64,000 nucleotides of DNA from Epithemia pelagica (GCA_946965045.2 OX337230.1:3596001-3660000), one strand, 5' to 3'. Shown: positions 1 through 10,790, numbered from the stretch's first letter. Made by a program: numbers and translations. The notes: a model not told the origin generated them from the sequence alone.

Positions 1-2243
1 ATTAACGATGCCGCCCCCTTCTTTTTGAGCCGCGTCAATGCCTTGCAAAATGTTGGTAGTCGACAAATTGTCATTGGAGAAACGGGATGGGCCGGAGATG
101 GCGTCAATGCCAATGCGAATCCAGCCAATGAACCCAGTATGCAAAAATGGTTGCGCGACTTTGTCTGTTTGGCGCAAGATCAAAATTGGGCCTATTATTG
201 GTTCATTGCCTACGATTCCGATTGGCAACGTTTCAATGCCAACGACCTGGACGATGTGGAAGGACATTTCGGACTCTTTACGCAAGATGGTACTCTCAAA
301 CCCTTTTTTCAAAATTTTGACATTAACTGCACGGAACCGGCCGTGGACTTGGTGGATCCGGCCACGGCCACCTTTGCCCCACAACAACCATCCCTCCCAT
401 CCTCCCTGCCTCCCAGCTCGACTCCGACACGTTCCGTGGCACCCTCCATGGCTCCTTCCAGAGTTCCCAGTTCCAGTCCGACAGTGTCACCACCCACTGA
501 TGCCACGCCAACTTCCCAGCATCCCAGCAATCCACCCAGTCAGACACCGTGGACGACATCTGTGGAACCCAGTTGGACGCCCTCTGCCTCTCCCAGTTCC
601 ACCCCGTCTCGTTCCATGACTCCCAGTGTCGGGGGACCCACAACAACGTCCCACCCGTCGACCGTTCCGTCCGGGGCACCCTCGGGGAGACCCACGGTCC
701 AGGAATCGTCCTTGGACGATAACAGCAGTGACGCACCCAGCAGCAGCGACATGCCTCCGTCCCTCCGTCCCAGCAGCCGTCCGTCCACCACCACCACGAC
801 CATAACGACGACGACGGAACCCGAAACCACCACTCTCACCACGGTCACGGCCATTCAAAATCTGGAATTGATGCTGCTGGGAGTGTCCAGTATGGATGTC
901 ACGGCGGTCGAGCAGTTTGTCAATACCACCAAGGAATGGTATCTCAGCATGTATCAAGCCCCAGGGTCGTCGACTCGTCGTCGTACCCGACGACGACTGG
1001 AAAACGCCACAACGTTTTTGGAATTTGATACCGACATTGTCGTGCGATCCCAAGATGTCACGGACGTGGGCAACCGGGTGACCTATGACCAAGTTGTGAG
1101 CTTTCGGGAAGAAGCCTCGACAACGACATCCAGCAGTGTACCGACGTCTCCGCGGGACCTTGTGCTGAATCCGTTTGACAATGCCACCCTTCGATCCAAC
1201 TATTACACTTTGTTACGAAATGCCGGTCCAACCTTTCAAACGGTCGCCGATTCGGGAACTGCTCCCGACGGGACCGCTGTCCCCTTGACCAATACGGAAA
1301 GTACCACGGACGATGGAGGAGGAAGCAAAAAGCTCGTGATTGTGGGTGTCCTCTGTGCCGTGGCCGGCGTCCTCATGATTGCCATTTTGTACCTGGTCCT
1401 CCGACGACGCGCGTCGTTGGGTCGAGGCAAGCATGTCTGGATTGGACACGACTCGTACGACAACAACAACGACAATGATGAATTGTATGGAGACGAAATT
1501 GTTGTAGAACCCCGAGAGCGACCCACTTCGGAATTTAGTTGGAGTCTGCCCCGGGAATCCGAAGTCAGTGACTTGCAAAATCCGTCTCTCTACGAGTATT
1601 CGCGAGAGGCCGAGTACAGCACATCGACCAGTAAGTGACCATGCGCCGCGAAACACAGAACGAGAGAGGGTTCCCTCCATCTTGCTGTCATTTATATATG
1701 TGTAGGCTGGCCATGCCTGACAGTTTTCTCGTTATGATTGCGCTTGTTCTGTACACAGTGGATTACGATTATCCCAAAGTGATTGCGGGCAACCAAACCG
1801 TCATTTCCACTACGGTCGGGACACGGGGCGAAAGCACGCAATCGCGTTCGCATCCCGAGGGATCGTCGGCCTCCCGAACTACTACCAAACAAGACTCGTA
1901 TACGGATCATAGTCCCCTGACCATGGGGTCGGATTTTATTTACGACAGTCCCTGGGCCCAACTGGGACCGCAGTATTTGGACGAACGCAACATTTATACG
2001 ATTGACGCCCCGCCGGGCAAGTTGGGTGTCGTGGTGGACACACCGGATGAAGGACCACCCGTGATTTTTGCCATTAAAGAGTCCTCTCCGCTGCAGGGCA
2101 AACTCCAGATTCGCGATCGCTTGTTGGCCGTCGACCATGTCGATGTCACGGCCTTGTCGGCTGTCAACACGTCTCGTATCATTAGTCAACGGTCGACCGC
2201 CACCGACCGGACCTTTACATTGTTGCGGGTTCCGCCCAAGTGA
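1..2243 (+). CDS. GH17 beta-1,3-glucanase-like ectodomain with membrane helix and C-terminal PDZ domain (5' end outside window)
   Basis: The reading frame is open from base 1, so the start lies upstream. The first ~95 residues look like the end of a GH17 beta-1,3-glucan hydrolase: the GETGW segment carries the family's nucleophile Glu, followed by an aromatic YYWFIAYDSDW stretch. A long Ser/Pro/Thr-rich, presumably glycosylated stalk follows. A hydrophobic helix at about 1337-1401, bounded by basic residues, should cross the membrane. The frame hits a TGA at 1636-1638, but a GTAAGT donor at 1631 and a TACACAG acceptor ending at 1758 join it in phase to 1759-2243. That exon encodes a PDZ-like domain (the APPGKLGVVVDTP stretch, then a DRLLAVDHVDVTAL carboxylate-loop-like region). 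Known of the families: GH17 enzymes cleave beta-1,3-glucans such as laminarin/chrysolaminarin, and PDZ domains bind C-terminal peptides. Inferred: a surface glucanase or glucan sensor with a cytosolic scaffold-binding tail. Splicing is predicted, not shown. Confidence 0.8.
1631..1758 (+). other. Predicted 128-nt spliceosomal intron
   Basis: The donor is GTAAGT at 1631 and the acceptor is CAG ending at 1758, preceded by a pyrimidine-rich stretch. The intron splits a codon after its first base and joins the glucanase stalk/tail exon in phase to the PDZ exon. If retained, translation stops at 1638 and the PDZ domain is lost. Confidence 0.8.
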
Positions 2244-2623
2244 CGAAAGACAATAGAATCATGGGTGGGGCCGTGTCGTTTTGTACGGTTTGTTTGTGAC
2301 AAGTGGTGTTGACGTGTTCCTGTCTAACTGGGTTGTATGGATGCATAGGTCTTGAGGACTAGAGTAATGAGTTTTGGTATCCACAAGGGAAGCCTGATTT
2401 TCTCTTGTACGTACAGCAACAACCAGAACTCTTTCGAGATGCATGGATGGATCCAACATCTATTGATATATTCTCGTTAGGAGTAGTGTGTAGATACGAT
2501 TTGAAATTTTTGTGAGAGCAGTGTGTCCACCACGATGATCCACGTCATGCAACGTAACCCAATGAGTTTCGGAATTCCCTCCAATCACATGGAGCGACCG
2601 AATGTTCGCACTCAACATTCATC
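2244..2623. other. Intergenic region downstream of the GH17-PDZ gene
   Basis: I see no convincing gene here. It holds the 3' flank of the GH17-PDZ gene and the left flank of the LINE insertion. Confidence 0.5.
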
Positions 2624-2640
2624 TGGTTTTCGGATTCGCC
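2624..2640. repeat. Left target-site duplication of the LINE (17 bp)
   Basis: TGGTTTTCGGATTCGCC is repeated exactly at 10774-10790, immediately beyond the LINE's T-tract. This fixes both element boundaries. Confidence 0.92.
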
Positions 2641-2777
2641 GACAATTTCGTGGCAGTCGAAATTGAAAGTGACCTGCTTTCTGCCCCTTTAAGAATACTT
2701 TCTGCCGTCTCGTAACTTTAGTACCGAGTCTTACGCACCAGAAAGTGCGTAGAGGCTGTTCCGGAACGCCGACGACC

Positions 2778-4907
2778 ATGGCCGAACCGCCGCCAACCAC
2801 CGCTGCATCAACAAGAGACAATGATGCAACTATGACTGAGAACAACTCGAGTGTTCAGTTTCGCACAGCTGATGCGCCAAACGATAGCCGTGAACAAGGT
2901 TCCTCTACAGAGAATCAAAACACCTCCACCGAAGATGACGATGCAAGTGCAGCAACAGCGACGACTACTCACCAACCGATTGCTTACGAAGGAGACGAAG
3001 AAGAATACACCATCAAATTCGTGTTCCGTCCACAAGACGATCAAGCCAATAGTCAAGTGGCTAAGCATCACTACGCTATTTTACAGATCATTTCCAAAGT
3101 ATACCCCGAGGTGAAAATATACGACAACAGGGGAGCACACTTGCGGTCGAAGAGAATCGAATCTTTGAAGTCATACTCTGCTTATCTACGTCATTTTGAC
3201 CTACATTACTCAAAGGGTAACAAGAATAAAAACAGGACAGCGATCTATGTGGTGATCCACCGGTTTTTGTCGTGTATTCCAATTAGTGAGATCAGGAAAC
3301 ATTTCTCGGTACAGGAAAAACTGAAATCAGGTTCCGCAAAAATGACAAGGCATATGTGGAAAGAGGACGAGACCAGAATCTCTAACTTAGGATTCTTCGT
3401 TGGGTTCGACCCAAGCAACATTCTCCCCGAAGACATGCGCGAGATAGTAGAGAACAAGATTATCAGCCAAACGGGAGTTCGGAAGAAAAAGATACCAAAA
3501 TTTTGCTGCAATTATTCATCACCGATTCTTTATGAAAAAGAAACTGATGACAAATTTGTCACGAAAGCTTTCGATCTACAGTGTCGCCAAAGCGATGCGA
3601 AAGAGCTATTGCAACTCTTGCATGCAACCTACGTTGAAGACCCAGACTTTGTTTTTCACAAATCAAGACACACGCACAAGCAACTTTATATCAACGCGAT
3701 GATGGAACAAAACAGCTACTTACGCGATTGCCGTATTATCCCTATATCAGGCATCCATCCCACAATCATGTGGACACTCGGCGATAAACTATGTCAATTC
3801 GAAGGTGTAACGCGAGTCACCAAGCATAAAGATAGTGACCTCAAAGGACGCTTCAATGTTCACACAAGCGAAAGACACTTTGATACACTAAAAGCAAGAT
3901 TCCGACGCGAAATTGAATCAATGGTGCAATCGGAAAAGAACCTATGCAATTTGAATCCACCACCATACGAGGACGGAGGACCAAGAATAGCATTCAAGCG
4001 CAACGTCTATGGAGACGAGGAAGAAGAAGATTCAGCCAATACTTCTCATGCAGGGTCATACGCAACCTACATTACGGCAATGAACTCACGATACGCCAGG
4101 ACCACCGATGACACGGACGAAGGACCGTTGACAAGTCCACCAATTTCGACAGGACCTGTAACCCAAGCGTGGACAAGCAGTGTGCCAATCCAGACGGTAG
4201 TTGCATCAAAGACAGATTATTCTGTCAAGAGTCAAGTGAGCCAAGAAGAGTATGATCGTATGAAATCAGATCTTACGTCTAAGGTAGAAGAAGTAGAAGA
4301 CAGATTCCGAGCTTTTGTGGAAGAACAACGCCAGAAACAAGAACAAGAACGCGAAGCGCTAATGCAGACAATCATGACAGCAGTCCAACAACAACTAGCC
4401 ACCTCTTTCCAACAACAAATGCAAATGCCACCGGTTCAAGTTCCCTATTATCCAGCACACCAACAAATGCCGTCGACACAAGCTCATCATCAACAAACAG
4501 CACAAGCAATTCCACCTCATCATCCTGGAATGTACCATACCCCGCAACATCACATGATGCCACCACAACCAATGCCGCTGCAACAACAACAATACAATCC
4601 GCATCAACTGCATCAACAGAATCTCAATCAACCGACAACACCGATCCATCCCCAGCAGTTACTCCCGAGAGAAACTGAAGCTCCAACACAAGCAAACAGT
4701 CAGGAACACCAAATGAATGCAAATAACTACCGTCAACCAATTAACACTCCGATCAGGAACCCCAATGAAATGGGTCATAACTCAACAGACCCACAGCAGC
4801 CGGCTACGCCCAACATGGACGTGAGCATGGTCCAACCAAACTCGCCCTTGCAAGCGGACGGGTCGTTGGCCAACACAAGCATGTTTAGTCATGAGTCGAA
4901 ATCTTAA
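2778..4907 (+). CDS. LINE ORF1 protein (Gag-like, nucleic-acid-binding candidate)
   Basis: A 709-residue ORF counted from the ATG at 2778, which has a good ACCATGG context; a GTG 33 bases upstream is unlikely to start translation. Residues ~80-400 form a structured basic domain. Residues ~490-550 are predicted coiled coil (Glu/Gln/Arg-rich), and the last ~170 residues are rich in Gln, Pro and His and probably disordered. No CCHC knuckle is visible. LINE ORF1 proteins usually bind the element RNA and multimerise; that role is inferred from position and the coiled coil. Confidence 0.8.
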   Translation: MAEPPPTTAASTRDNDATMTENNSSVQFRTADAPNDSREQGSSTENQNTSTEDDDASAATATTTHQPIAYEGDEEEYTIKFVFRPQDDQANSQVAKHHYAILQIISKVYPEVKIYDNRGAHLRSKRIESLKSYSAYLRHFDLHYSKGNKNKNRTAIYVVIHRFLSCIPISEIRKHFSVQEKLKSGSAKMTRHMWKEDETRISNLGFFVGFDPSNILPEDMREIVENKIISQTGVRKKKIPKFCCNYSSPILYEKETDDKFVTKAFDLQCRQSDAKELLQLLHATYVEDPDFVFHKSRHTHKQLYINAMMEQNSYLRDCRIIPISGIHPTIMWTLGDKLCQFEGVTRVTKHKDSDLKGRFNVHTSERHFDTLKARFRREIESMVQSEKNLCNLNPPPYEDGGPRIAFKRNVYGDEEEEDSANTSHAGSYATYITAMNSRYARTTDDTDEGPLTSPPISTGPVTQAWTSSVPIQTVVASKTDYSVKSQVSQEEYDRMKSDLTSKVEEVEDRFRAFVEEQRQKQEQEREALMQTIMTAVQQQLATSFQQQMQMPPVQVPYYPAHQQMPSTQAHHQQTAQAIPPHHPGMYHTPQHHMMPPQPMPLQQQQYNPHQLHQQNLNQPTTPIHPQQLLPRETEAPTQANSQEHQMNANNYRQPINTPIRNPNEMGHNSTDPQQPATPNMDVSMVQPNSPLQADGSLANTSMFSHESKS

Positions 4908-7900
4908 CATCGTGGAGATTAACAACTACATAAACCACAATCAATACACCACAACTATTCAAGAACCCACACAACAGGAAGATTTTCCTGACCATTTTCT
5001 ACATGATCTACAAGAACAAGAAACGCCATCTTCACAAGAAACATTCAAGCACGACGAACCAATCGGAGTGCCATCTCGAGAAAAAGACAACAACACTTTC
5101 CGTGTATTCGGGAGCAATCCCAATGGATTGACACTAGGACACGATGGAGGGGACTTCGCTGAATTATGTCTAGAAATGAGCAATTCGGAAGTCGATTGCT
5201 GGTGTATTTATGAAACCAAGCTAGACACTACGCAACATACAGTGAGAAACAAGCTACATGACACGATTCGGAAACATACTGATCACTCACGGATTGTCTA
5301 CGGAAGTAGTACTATCTCTACAGCAAGAGGACGATCGTATAAACCAGGAGGAATATTACAGGCAACACAAGGACAGACAACAGGCCGCGTGGTGAAACAA
5401 GGACAAGACGCAATGGGACGATGGGCCTATCAAGTATTCTCATGCAGAGGACATAAGACGCTGACAGTCATAACAGCATACCAAGTCTGTCAACAAACGA
5501 TAGTTGACCAATCTACACAAAGACGGAGGTCCTTTACAGCTTCAGCACAACAAATCTCAATGCTACGGCAAATGGACCGGGCATGCACCCCGAGAGAAGC
5601 GTTTGTCTCAGACTTGAGCGTTTTCATACAGGAAAGAACAGCCTGCAACTCAGGCATCTTGCTAATTGGAGATTTCAACGAGGCTTTATCTGATTCATAT
5701 ACGGGAATGTCCAAGTTATGCTCTGATCATAATCTACAAGACCTAATGTGGCAAATGGTTGGTACGACTGAATTTGGAACGCAAGTTAAAGGAAGGGAAA
5801 GAATCGACTACGTTCTGTGTAGCGATTGGGTAGCGGCTGCGGCTCGCAATGGATACTACGAGGCCTTCGGGTACCGCCCAAAAGGAGATCACCGCAACAT
5901 TATGATCGATTTCGATACGGACAAACTGTTTGGAAATCGAACCCAACCTCTTGGACCAATCTCTAGCCGTGATTTCACGAGCCAAGATAAATCATCCAAC
6001 AGAAAGTACATACAAGCGAAACATCAATACTGTACGGATCACAATGTTGGACAAAGATTAGCCGCGCTGAAAGAACGATGGGACTCAGACGAAGCTGAAA
6101 AGCTAGATAGAGACTGGCAACGAGCAGGCGAATTTGCCGCAAAACAATGTTCGAAGAAGCCGAGATCAGTACCATATGTTGCTGAACTGGCTGAGTTGAG
6201 GAAACGCAAAAATTTGCTACTCAAACTAATTTCTGCCGCAAAACTACAGAAATCGTTCGACGCCGGGATAGCACACTTGACAAAGGATGGTCACCAAGGT
6301 GGATTTCCGTCTTCCTTAGCAGAATGTCAAACAGAATGTCGACTTACTCAACAAAAAATCAAGGCAATAACAAAAACAGCAATTTATAGACGACAGAATG
6401 AGTTACGGATCGCTTTACAGGAAGCGATTGATTGTGGTGATAAACAGAAATCTAAAGCCCTCAAGCACAGAATCTCTGCGGAACGCACAAAAGCTATGTA
6501 TGCAAAACTCCGTCAGTGTCGCGAGAACCCTAAAGCTGGCATCACTCGTCTAGACGTTCCCTCCGACAACACGACCACCGACTATAATTCCTGTTCCAGT
6601 TGGATCACAATCGATACACCAGCGGAAATTGAGGAAAGACTGCTACAACGCAATCGCAAACATTTTGGGCAGGCCGATAAGACTTTTCCCACGGTACCAC
6701 CATTCTCAGAATGGTGCGACTGGGGTGCATCAACACATACGGCAGAATTGATACTCGAGGGTGAATGGCAATCCGACGAATTAACTGCCATGCAACAAAG
6801 TTTGGTCAATCATATGAAGGCTCGAGTCGCCTTGGATACGATACCTGATACAATCAACACAGAAGAATGGATAAGCAAAATTCGGTCATGGCCTGAATCT
6901 ACAACAACGTCACCATCAGGCTTCCATCTTGGACATAGTAAAGCGCTGATTTCTAGCCACGATTTGGATACATTATCACCGGAAGGCGAATCGCTTGAAC
7001 AACAACGGTCAGATCTCATCGAATGGCAAGTGTCGCTGTTAAACTGTGCCCTGTCGAATCAATACTCCTTTAAGAGATGGCAACACATAGTGAATGTGAT
7101 GATTCTAAAGGAACCAGGAGACTTGAGAATCCACCGTTTGCGAGTTATACACTTATATGAACAAGACTACAACCTTGTTCTGGCCATAAAATGGCGGAAG
7201 ATGATTCAAGTATGTACCAATCAACAAGCTATACACCCCACCCAATTTGGAGGTGTTCCGGGACGTGATGCGATCATACCTACTCTCTGTGAAGAATTTC
7301 AATATGAGATCTCTCGTGCAAGCAAACGCCCGCTTGTACACCTAGATTATGATGCGACGGCATGCTACGACCGAATCGTACTCTCTTTCGGCAGTCTTGC
7401 GTCAAGAAGTTTTGGACAACACCGGTCCATTGTCTTTATTAACGCTCGTACACTTGAACAAGCCAAATATTATCTGAAGACACAACTGGGGGTATCAGAA
7501 CGCTACTACAAGCATTGTACTCTGTACCCAATTTATGGCACTGGTCAAGGGGCAGGAAACTCTCCGGCTATTTGGTGCGTGGTGTCCAGTATTCTCTTCG
7601 AAACCTATGAAGAAGGCGCCCACGGGGCGTCGTTCGAATCCCCCGATGGCTCAATCCGAACGAAAATATATATGATCGGGTTCGTAGATGATACTAGTGG
7701 CAGTGTAAACGATTTTCGTCGTCCCACTTCAGCTACTCCAGATCACTACATTAACAAGGCTCAACAAGACGCCCAACGATGGAATGATGTTCTTTGTCTT
7801 TCTGGTGGCGCATTGAATCCTCAGAAATGCTCCTACCATTTCATGTACTACGATTTCAACATTGATGGCCTCCCGCTACTTCAAGCTGGTTCTTTCGGTC

Positions 7901-10653
7901 CGACCATCACGATCTCCTTCAACGATGGCACCCAATCATCATCATTATCCCAACTCTCCGCCTTTAAAAGCCACAAGACATTAGGGGTTCAGAAATCACC
8001 CTACTCGACCAACAAAGGCTTATATCTTGCTCTCGCTAAACGCAACAATAGTCATACAAAGACGATGGCTCGCAGCCCCTTCAGCAGGACAGACGCATGG
8101 GCCTACTATCATGCTATATACTTGCCTAGTATGAGTTACCCTTTTCCGTCTTCGACGATCTCGGATTCTTTTTGCACAGCACTACAACGTCAATTCAAGA
8201 AAGCCTTTCTACCAAAATACGGCTTTAACCGAACCATGCCCAACGCTGTTGTGTATGGACCATCGGAACTCGGAGGCATCGGACTTCGCACATTATCGGT
8301 CGAGAGAGGCATTGCTCAAGTTTATCACTTTCTTGCTTGCATTCGGTCAGAGGGCGTGCAACATCAGCTAGCCAAAATTATGGTGTCTTGGGGTCAATTC
8401 CTCGCGGGCACAGGAGTTCCTATTTTAGAGGACGTTCATACATTGCTTCCACACATGGACCCAATGCAATGGCTACCTCAAATGCGATCCTTTTTGTCAA
8501 CAGTGGATTGCCGAGTGGAATTGGAACAGACATTCGTACCTGATTTACAAAGAGAACATGATGCCTATTTGATGGATTTGGCTCTTACATATACATCCTC
8601 ACCAACTGATCTAAAGCTGATTAACGCTTGTCGCATCTACCTTGGTGTGACTTTTGTCAGCGATGTGGCCACTCCAGAAGGATCTTCATTAACTCGAGCA
8701 GCTTATGATGGACGCATGGATGTCCTGACTCAACATCGAGGTCTAATTCCGTATCAACGCCGACCAGGGCCTAAATCATGGACTAAGTGGCGCAAATTCC
8801 TTACAAGTCTCCTTTGTTCGACACAACAGCGACGCCTGATTCAACCATTGGGGAAATGGTTTTTTGGGGGATCATCAACATTTCGCAATTGGCTCTCATA
8901 TCTAGATCGCCCCTCGTCTCGGCTCTTTGTCTCTGCCCCGAACGGTCAATGGCTCGAATACCGTTATCAAGGCATGGTATTTTTACCTACAACGATACTT
9001 CATTACTCGGTTCCGTCTACTGCAACCCCAGCACAAACGCTTACTACTGGTCCTGCCAAGATTCTTTCATCTAGCCATTACGTGATTCCCCGTCCGCTAC
9101 CACCAATTCCAAATACTCTCGCAGACCATTTACTACAATTGGCACCTTGGGAACGGTCCCTGTGTTCTCAGTGCACCTTATTGTGCTCGACTGAAGACTT
9201 TTCTGTTTTTCTACATTCTCCTTCACCTCTTCTGGTTAGCAGCGACGGTTCTGCTGGATCCTTTGTTGGTAAATTTGGATGTGTGTGTGCAACTGAGAAT
9301 GGTCAGCGGCTCTTTCGGATCAACGGTCCCGCGCCGGGTTACAAAACGTCTTCGTTTCGCGCGGAGAGTTACGCCTTCCTCGCAATTCTTCGATTCTTGA
9401 TACAATCTTGTCAATTCTTGAGCTGCTCTCTCCCATCAGCTCTCCAAATGTTCACCGATTCAGAGAGTCTGGTGAAGACAATTCAGAAACGGTTGGAATG
9501 GCTCGTCGAGTTCCCTTACTCCACGATGACTACGGACTGGGATCTTCAGCAATGCATCTCTCGGTCGTTGCGTAAGTTTGACCAGCTTCCTCATATTTGC
9601 CATGTCAGGGGACATCAGGACAAATATCAGGCCTATTCAACGCTGCCTTTACCGGCACAGCTTAATGTTGATGCAGATCATGCTGCAGCGGAGTTTGTGT
9701 ATACACAACAAGTATCTTCGTGCTTTGCACCCATTACAGAAGGCTGTCATGCTCTATTACATGGGGCTAACGGGACTATCACTTCTAATTTTCGCGCTAC
9801 TTTACGTCGGCTCGCTACTTTCGAGAATCTCCGTCAATATCATTGTACCAAGTATGACTGGTCAGAATCTGTTTTCGAGTCAGTGGATTGGCTAGCTCAT
9901 AGCCGTGCTATCAACTCTCATTTTTCCCGTCGTCACTTTCTGTTGAAATTTATCCATGATTGGCTTCCTTTGGGGTACCAGAAGTCTCGCTACGCTGATT
10001 TTTACTCTGATACTTGCCCCCTTTGTTCTACCACTCTCGAGACTCGGTCTCATTTTCTTCAATGTCCCAACCGGGACTGGTTTGGCAATTTGGCAGACGA
10101 CCTTCGGTCCAAATGGCATGACCTTGAGGTTGATCCTCTCATCCGAACCCTACTGATGGAATTTTTCCTTTCTTATATCTCACAAACCACTCCATCCTTC
10201 CCGACTGTACCACATGCTTATCATCACGCAATTCTCTCCCAATTGGCCATCGGACATGAACAAGTTTTTCTTGGACGCTTCTCTTCGCACTGGGCTAAGC
10301 TCCAGGATCAATACTTGCAATCTACTTCTCTCTCCCCCACATTTTTCTCTGGCACTCGGATCATTACCGCCACCATCAATACTATTTGGCTCCACGTTCT
10401 TGCTCTCTGGACTCGTCGTAATCACGATCTTCATGGAGACTCTCCTGAAACTATCGAGACTGCTGCGTATGCTCAGGCTAAGCGTGAGGTTGTCGCTTTA
10501 TATGCTCTCAAATCCCAAGTTCACCCCCACGATATCATTCTCTTCTATGACACACCCGAACTCCATTTCTCCATCGATACCACCTCACTCGCTCTTCGCA
10601 ACTGGCTCAACACATGGCGACCTGTTATACTTCGGTCTGCGTCTTCCTCGTGA
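4891..10653 (+). CDS. LINE ORF2 polyprotein: APE endonuclease, reverse transcriptase, RNase H, zinc finger
   Basis: 1920 residues from the ATG at 4891. Endonuclease motifs in order: SNPNG near residue 74, a catalytic Glu in YETKLD, GDFNE, RIDYVL and a terminal GDH. The RT region (about residues 770-1010) has VHLDYDATACYD (motif A) and FVDD (motif C). RNase H follows, with Asp in SSDGSAG, Glu in FRAESYA, Asp in FTDSESL and Asp in NVDADHAA. Near residue 1705 a CPLC...H...C zinc-finger pattern is seen, as in several LINE clades. Together these give target nicking, target-primed reverse transcription and template removal. All expected catalytic residues appear present. The start overlaps the ORF1 stop in another frame, so reinitiation is plausible. 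Confidence 0.93.
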   Translation: MSRNLNIVEINNYINHNQYTTTIQEPTQQEDFPDHFLHDLQEQETPSSQETFKHDEPIGVPSREKDNNTFRVFGSNPNGLTLGHDGGDFAELCLEMSNSEVDCWCIYETKLDTTQHTVRNKLHDTIRKHTDHSRIVYGSSTISTARGRSYKPGGILQATQGQTTGRVVKQGQDAMGRWAYQVFSCRGHKTLTVITAYQVCQQTIVDQSTQRRRSFTASAQQISMLRQMDRACTPREAFVSDLSVFIQERTACNSGILLIGDFNEALSDSYTGMSKLCSDHNLQDLMWQMVGTTEFGTQVKGRERIDYVLCSDWVAAAARNGYYEAFGYRPKGDHRNIMIDFDTDKLFGNRTQPLGPISSRDFTSQDKSSNRKYIQAKHQYCTDHNVGQRLAALKERWDSDEAEKLDRDWQRAGEFAAKQCSKKPRSVPYVAELAELRKRKNLLLKLISAAKLQKSFDAGIAHLTKDGHQGGFPSSLAECQTECRLTQQKIKAITKTAIYRRQNELRIALQEAIDCGDKQKSKALKHRISAERTKAMYAKLRQCRENPKAGITRLDVPSDNTTTDYNSCSSWITIDTPAEIEERLLQRNRKHFGQADKTFPTVPPFSEWCDWGASTHTAELILEGEWQSDELTAMQQSLVNHMKARVALDTIPDTINTEEWISKIRSWPESTTTSPSGFHLGHSKALISSHDLDTLSPEGESLEQQRSDLIEWQVSLLNCALSNQYSFKRWQHIVNVMILKEPGDLRIHRLRVIHLYEQDYNLVLAIKWRKMIQVCTNQQAIHPTQFGGVPGRDAIIPTLCEEFQYEISRASKRPLVHLDYDATACYDRIVLSFGSLASRSFGQHRSIVFINARTLEQAKYYLKTQLGVSERYYKHCTLYPIYGTGQGAGNSPAIWCVVSSILFETYEEGAHGASFESPDGSIRTKIYMIGFVDDTSGSVNDFRRPTSATPDHYINKAQQDAQRWNDVLCLSGGALNPQKCSYHFMYYDFNIDGLPLLQAGSFGPTITISFNDGTQSSSLSQLSAFKSHKTLGVQKSPYSTNKGLYLALAKRNNSHTKTMARSPFSRTDAWAYYHAIYLPSMSYPFPSSTISDSFCTALQRQFKKAFLPKYGFNRTMPNAVVYGPSELGGIGLRTLSVERGIAQVYHFLACIRSEGVQHQLAKIMVSWGQFLAGTGVPILEDVHTLLPHMDPMQWLPQMRSFLSTVDCRVELEQTFVPDLQREHDAYLMDLALTYTSSPTDLKLINACRIYLGVTFVSDVATPEGSSLTRAAYDGRMDVLTQHRGLIPYQRRPGPKSWTKWRKFLTSLLCSTQQRRLIQPLGKWFFGGSSTFRNWLSYLDRPSSRLFVSAPNGQWLEYRYQGMVFLPTTILHYSVPSTATPAQTLTTGPAKILSSSHYVIPRPLPPIPNTLADHLLQLAPWERSLCSQCTLLCSTEDFSVFLHSPSPLLVSSDGSAGSFVGKFGCVCATENGQRLFRINGPAPGYKTSSFRAESYAFLAILRFLIQSCQFLSCSLPSALQMFTDSESLVKTIQKRLEWLVEFPYSTMTTDWDLQQCISRSLRKFDQLPHICHVRGHQDKYQAYSTLPLPAQLNVDADHAAAEFVYTQQVSSCFAPITEGCHALLHGANGTITSNFRATLRRLATFENLRQYHCTKYDWSESVFESVDWLAHSRAINSHFSRRHFLLKFIHDWLPLGYQKSRYADFYSDTCPLCSTTLETRSHFLQCPNRDWFGNLADDLRSKWHDLEVDPLIRTLLMEFFLSYISQTTPSFPTVPHAYHHAILSQLAIGHEQVFLGRFSSHWAKLQDQYLQSTSLSPTFFSGTRIITATINTIWLHVLALWTRRNHDLHGDSPETIETAAYAQAKREVVALYALKSQVHPHDIILFYDTPELHFSIDTTSLALRNWLNTWRPVILRSASSS

Positions 10654-10773
10654 TTTCTTACATTTTTCAGTACTGTTAGTCCTCGCCTAGACTCCTAGGC
10701 CAGGCGCGTCGGTCGACGGCACCCCAGCGGGTCCGCGCGGCAGCGTTAAAATAGACTGTACCTTTTTTTTTTT
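10654..10773 (+). other. LINE 3' UTR ending in a T-tract
   Basis: A short GC-rich 3' UTR is followed by about 12 T residues at 10763-10774, directly against the right target-site duplication. On the sense strand one would expect an A-tail or a short A-containing repeat; T is unusual. Confidence 0.75.
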
Positions 10774-10790
10774 TGGTTTTCGGATTCGCC
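10774..10790. repeat. Right target-site duplication of the LINE (17 bp)
   Basis: Exact copy of 2624-2640. It overlaps the left arm of a hairpin (10784-10819), so the hairpin arm was part of the original target. Confidence 0.92.

Larger units (their letters stand above)
2641..10773 (+). mobile_element. Full-length LINE (non-LTR retrotransposon) with APE-type endonuclease, RT and RNase H
   Basis: An 8.13-kb insertion bracketed by a perfect 17-bp target-site duplication. It has a ~137-bp 5' leader, ORF1 (2778-4907), ORF2 (4891-10653, overlapping ORF1 by 17 nt) and a ~110-bp 3' UTR ending in a T-tract. Both ORFs are open over full length, so the copy could be recent and competent. It sits between the GH17-PDZ gene and the 5'-nucleotidase gene without breaking either. 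The clade is not assigned; the APE endonuclease, RT, RNase H and C-terminal zinc-finger order resembles I/Tad-like LINEs. Confidence 0.93.
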
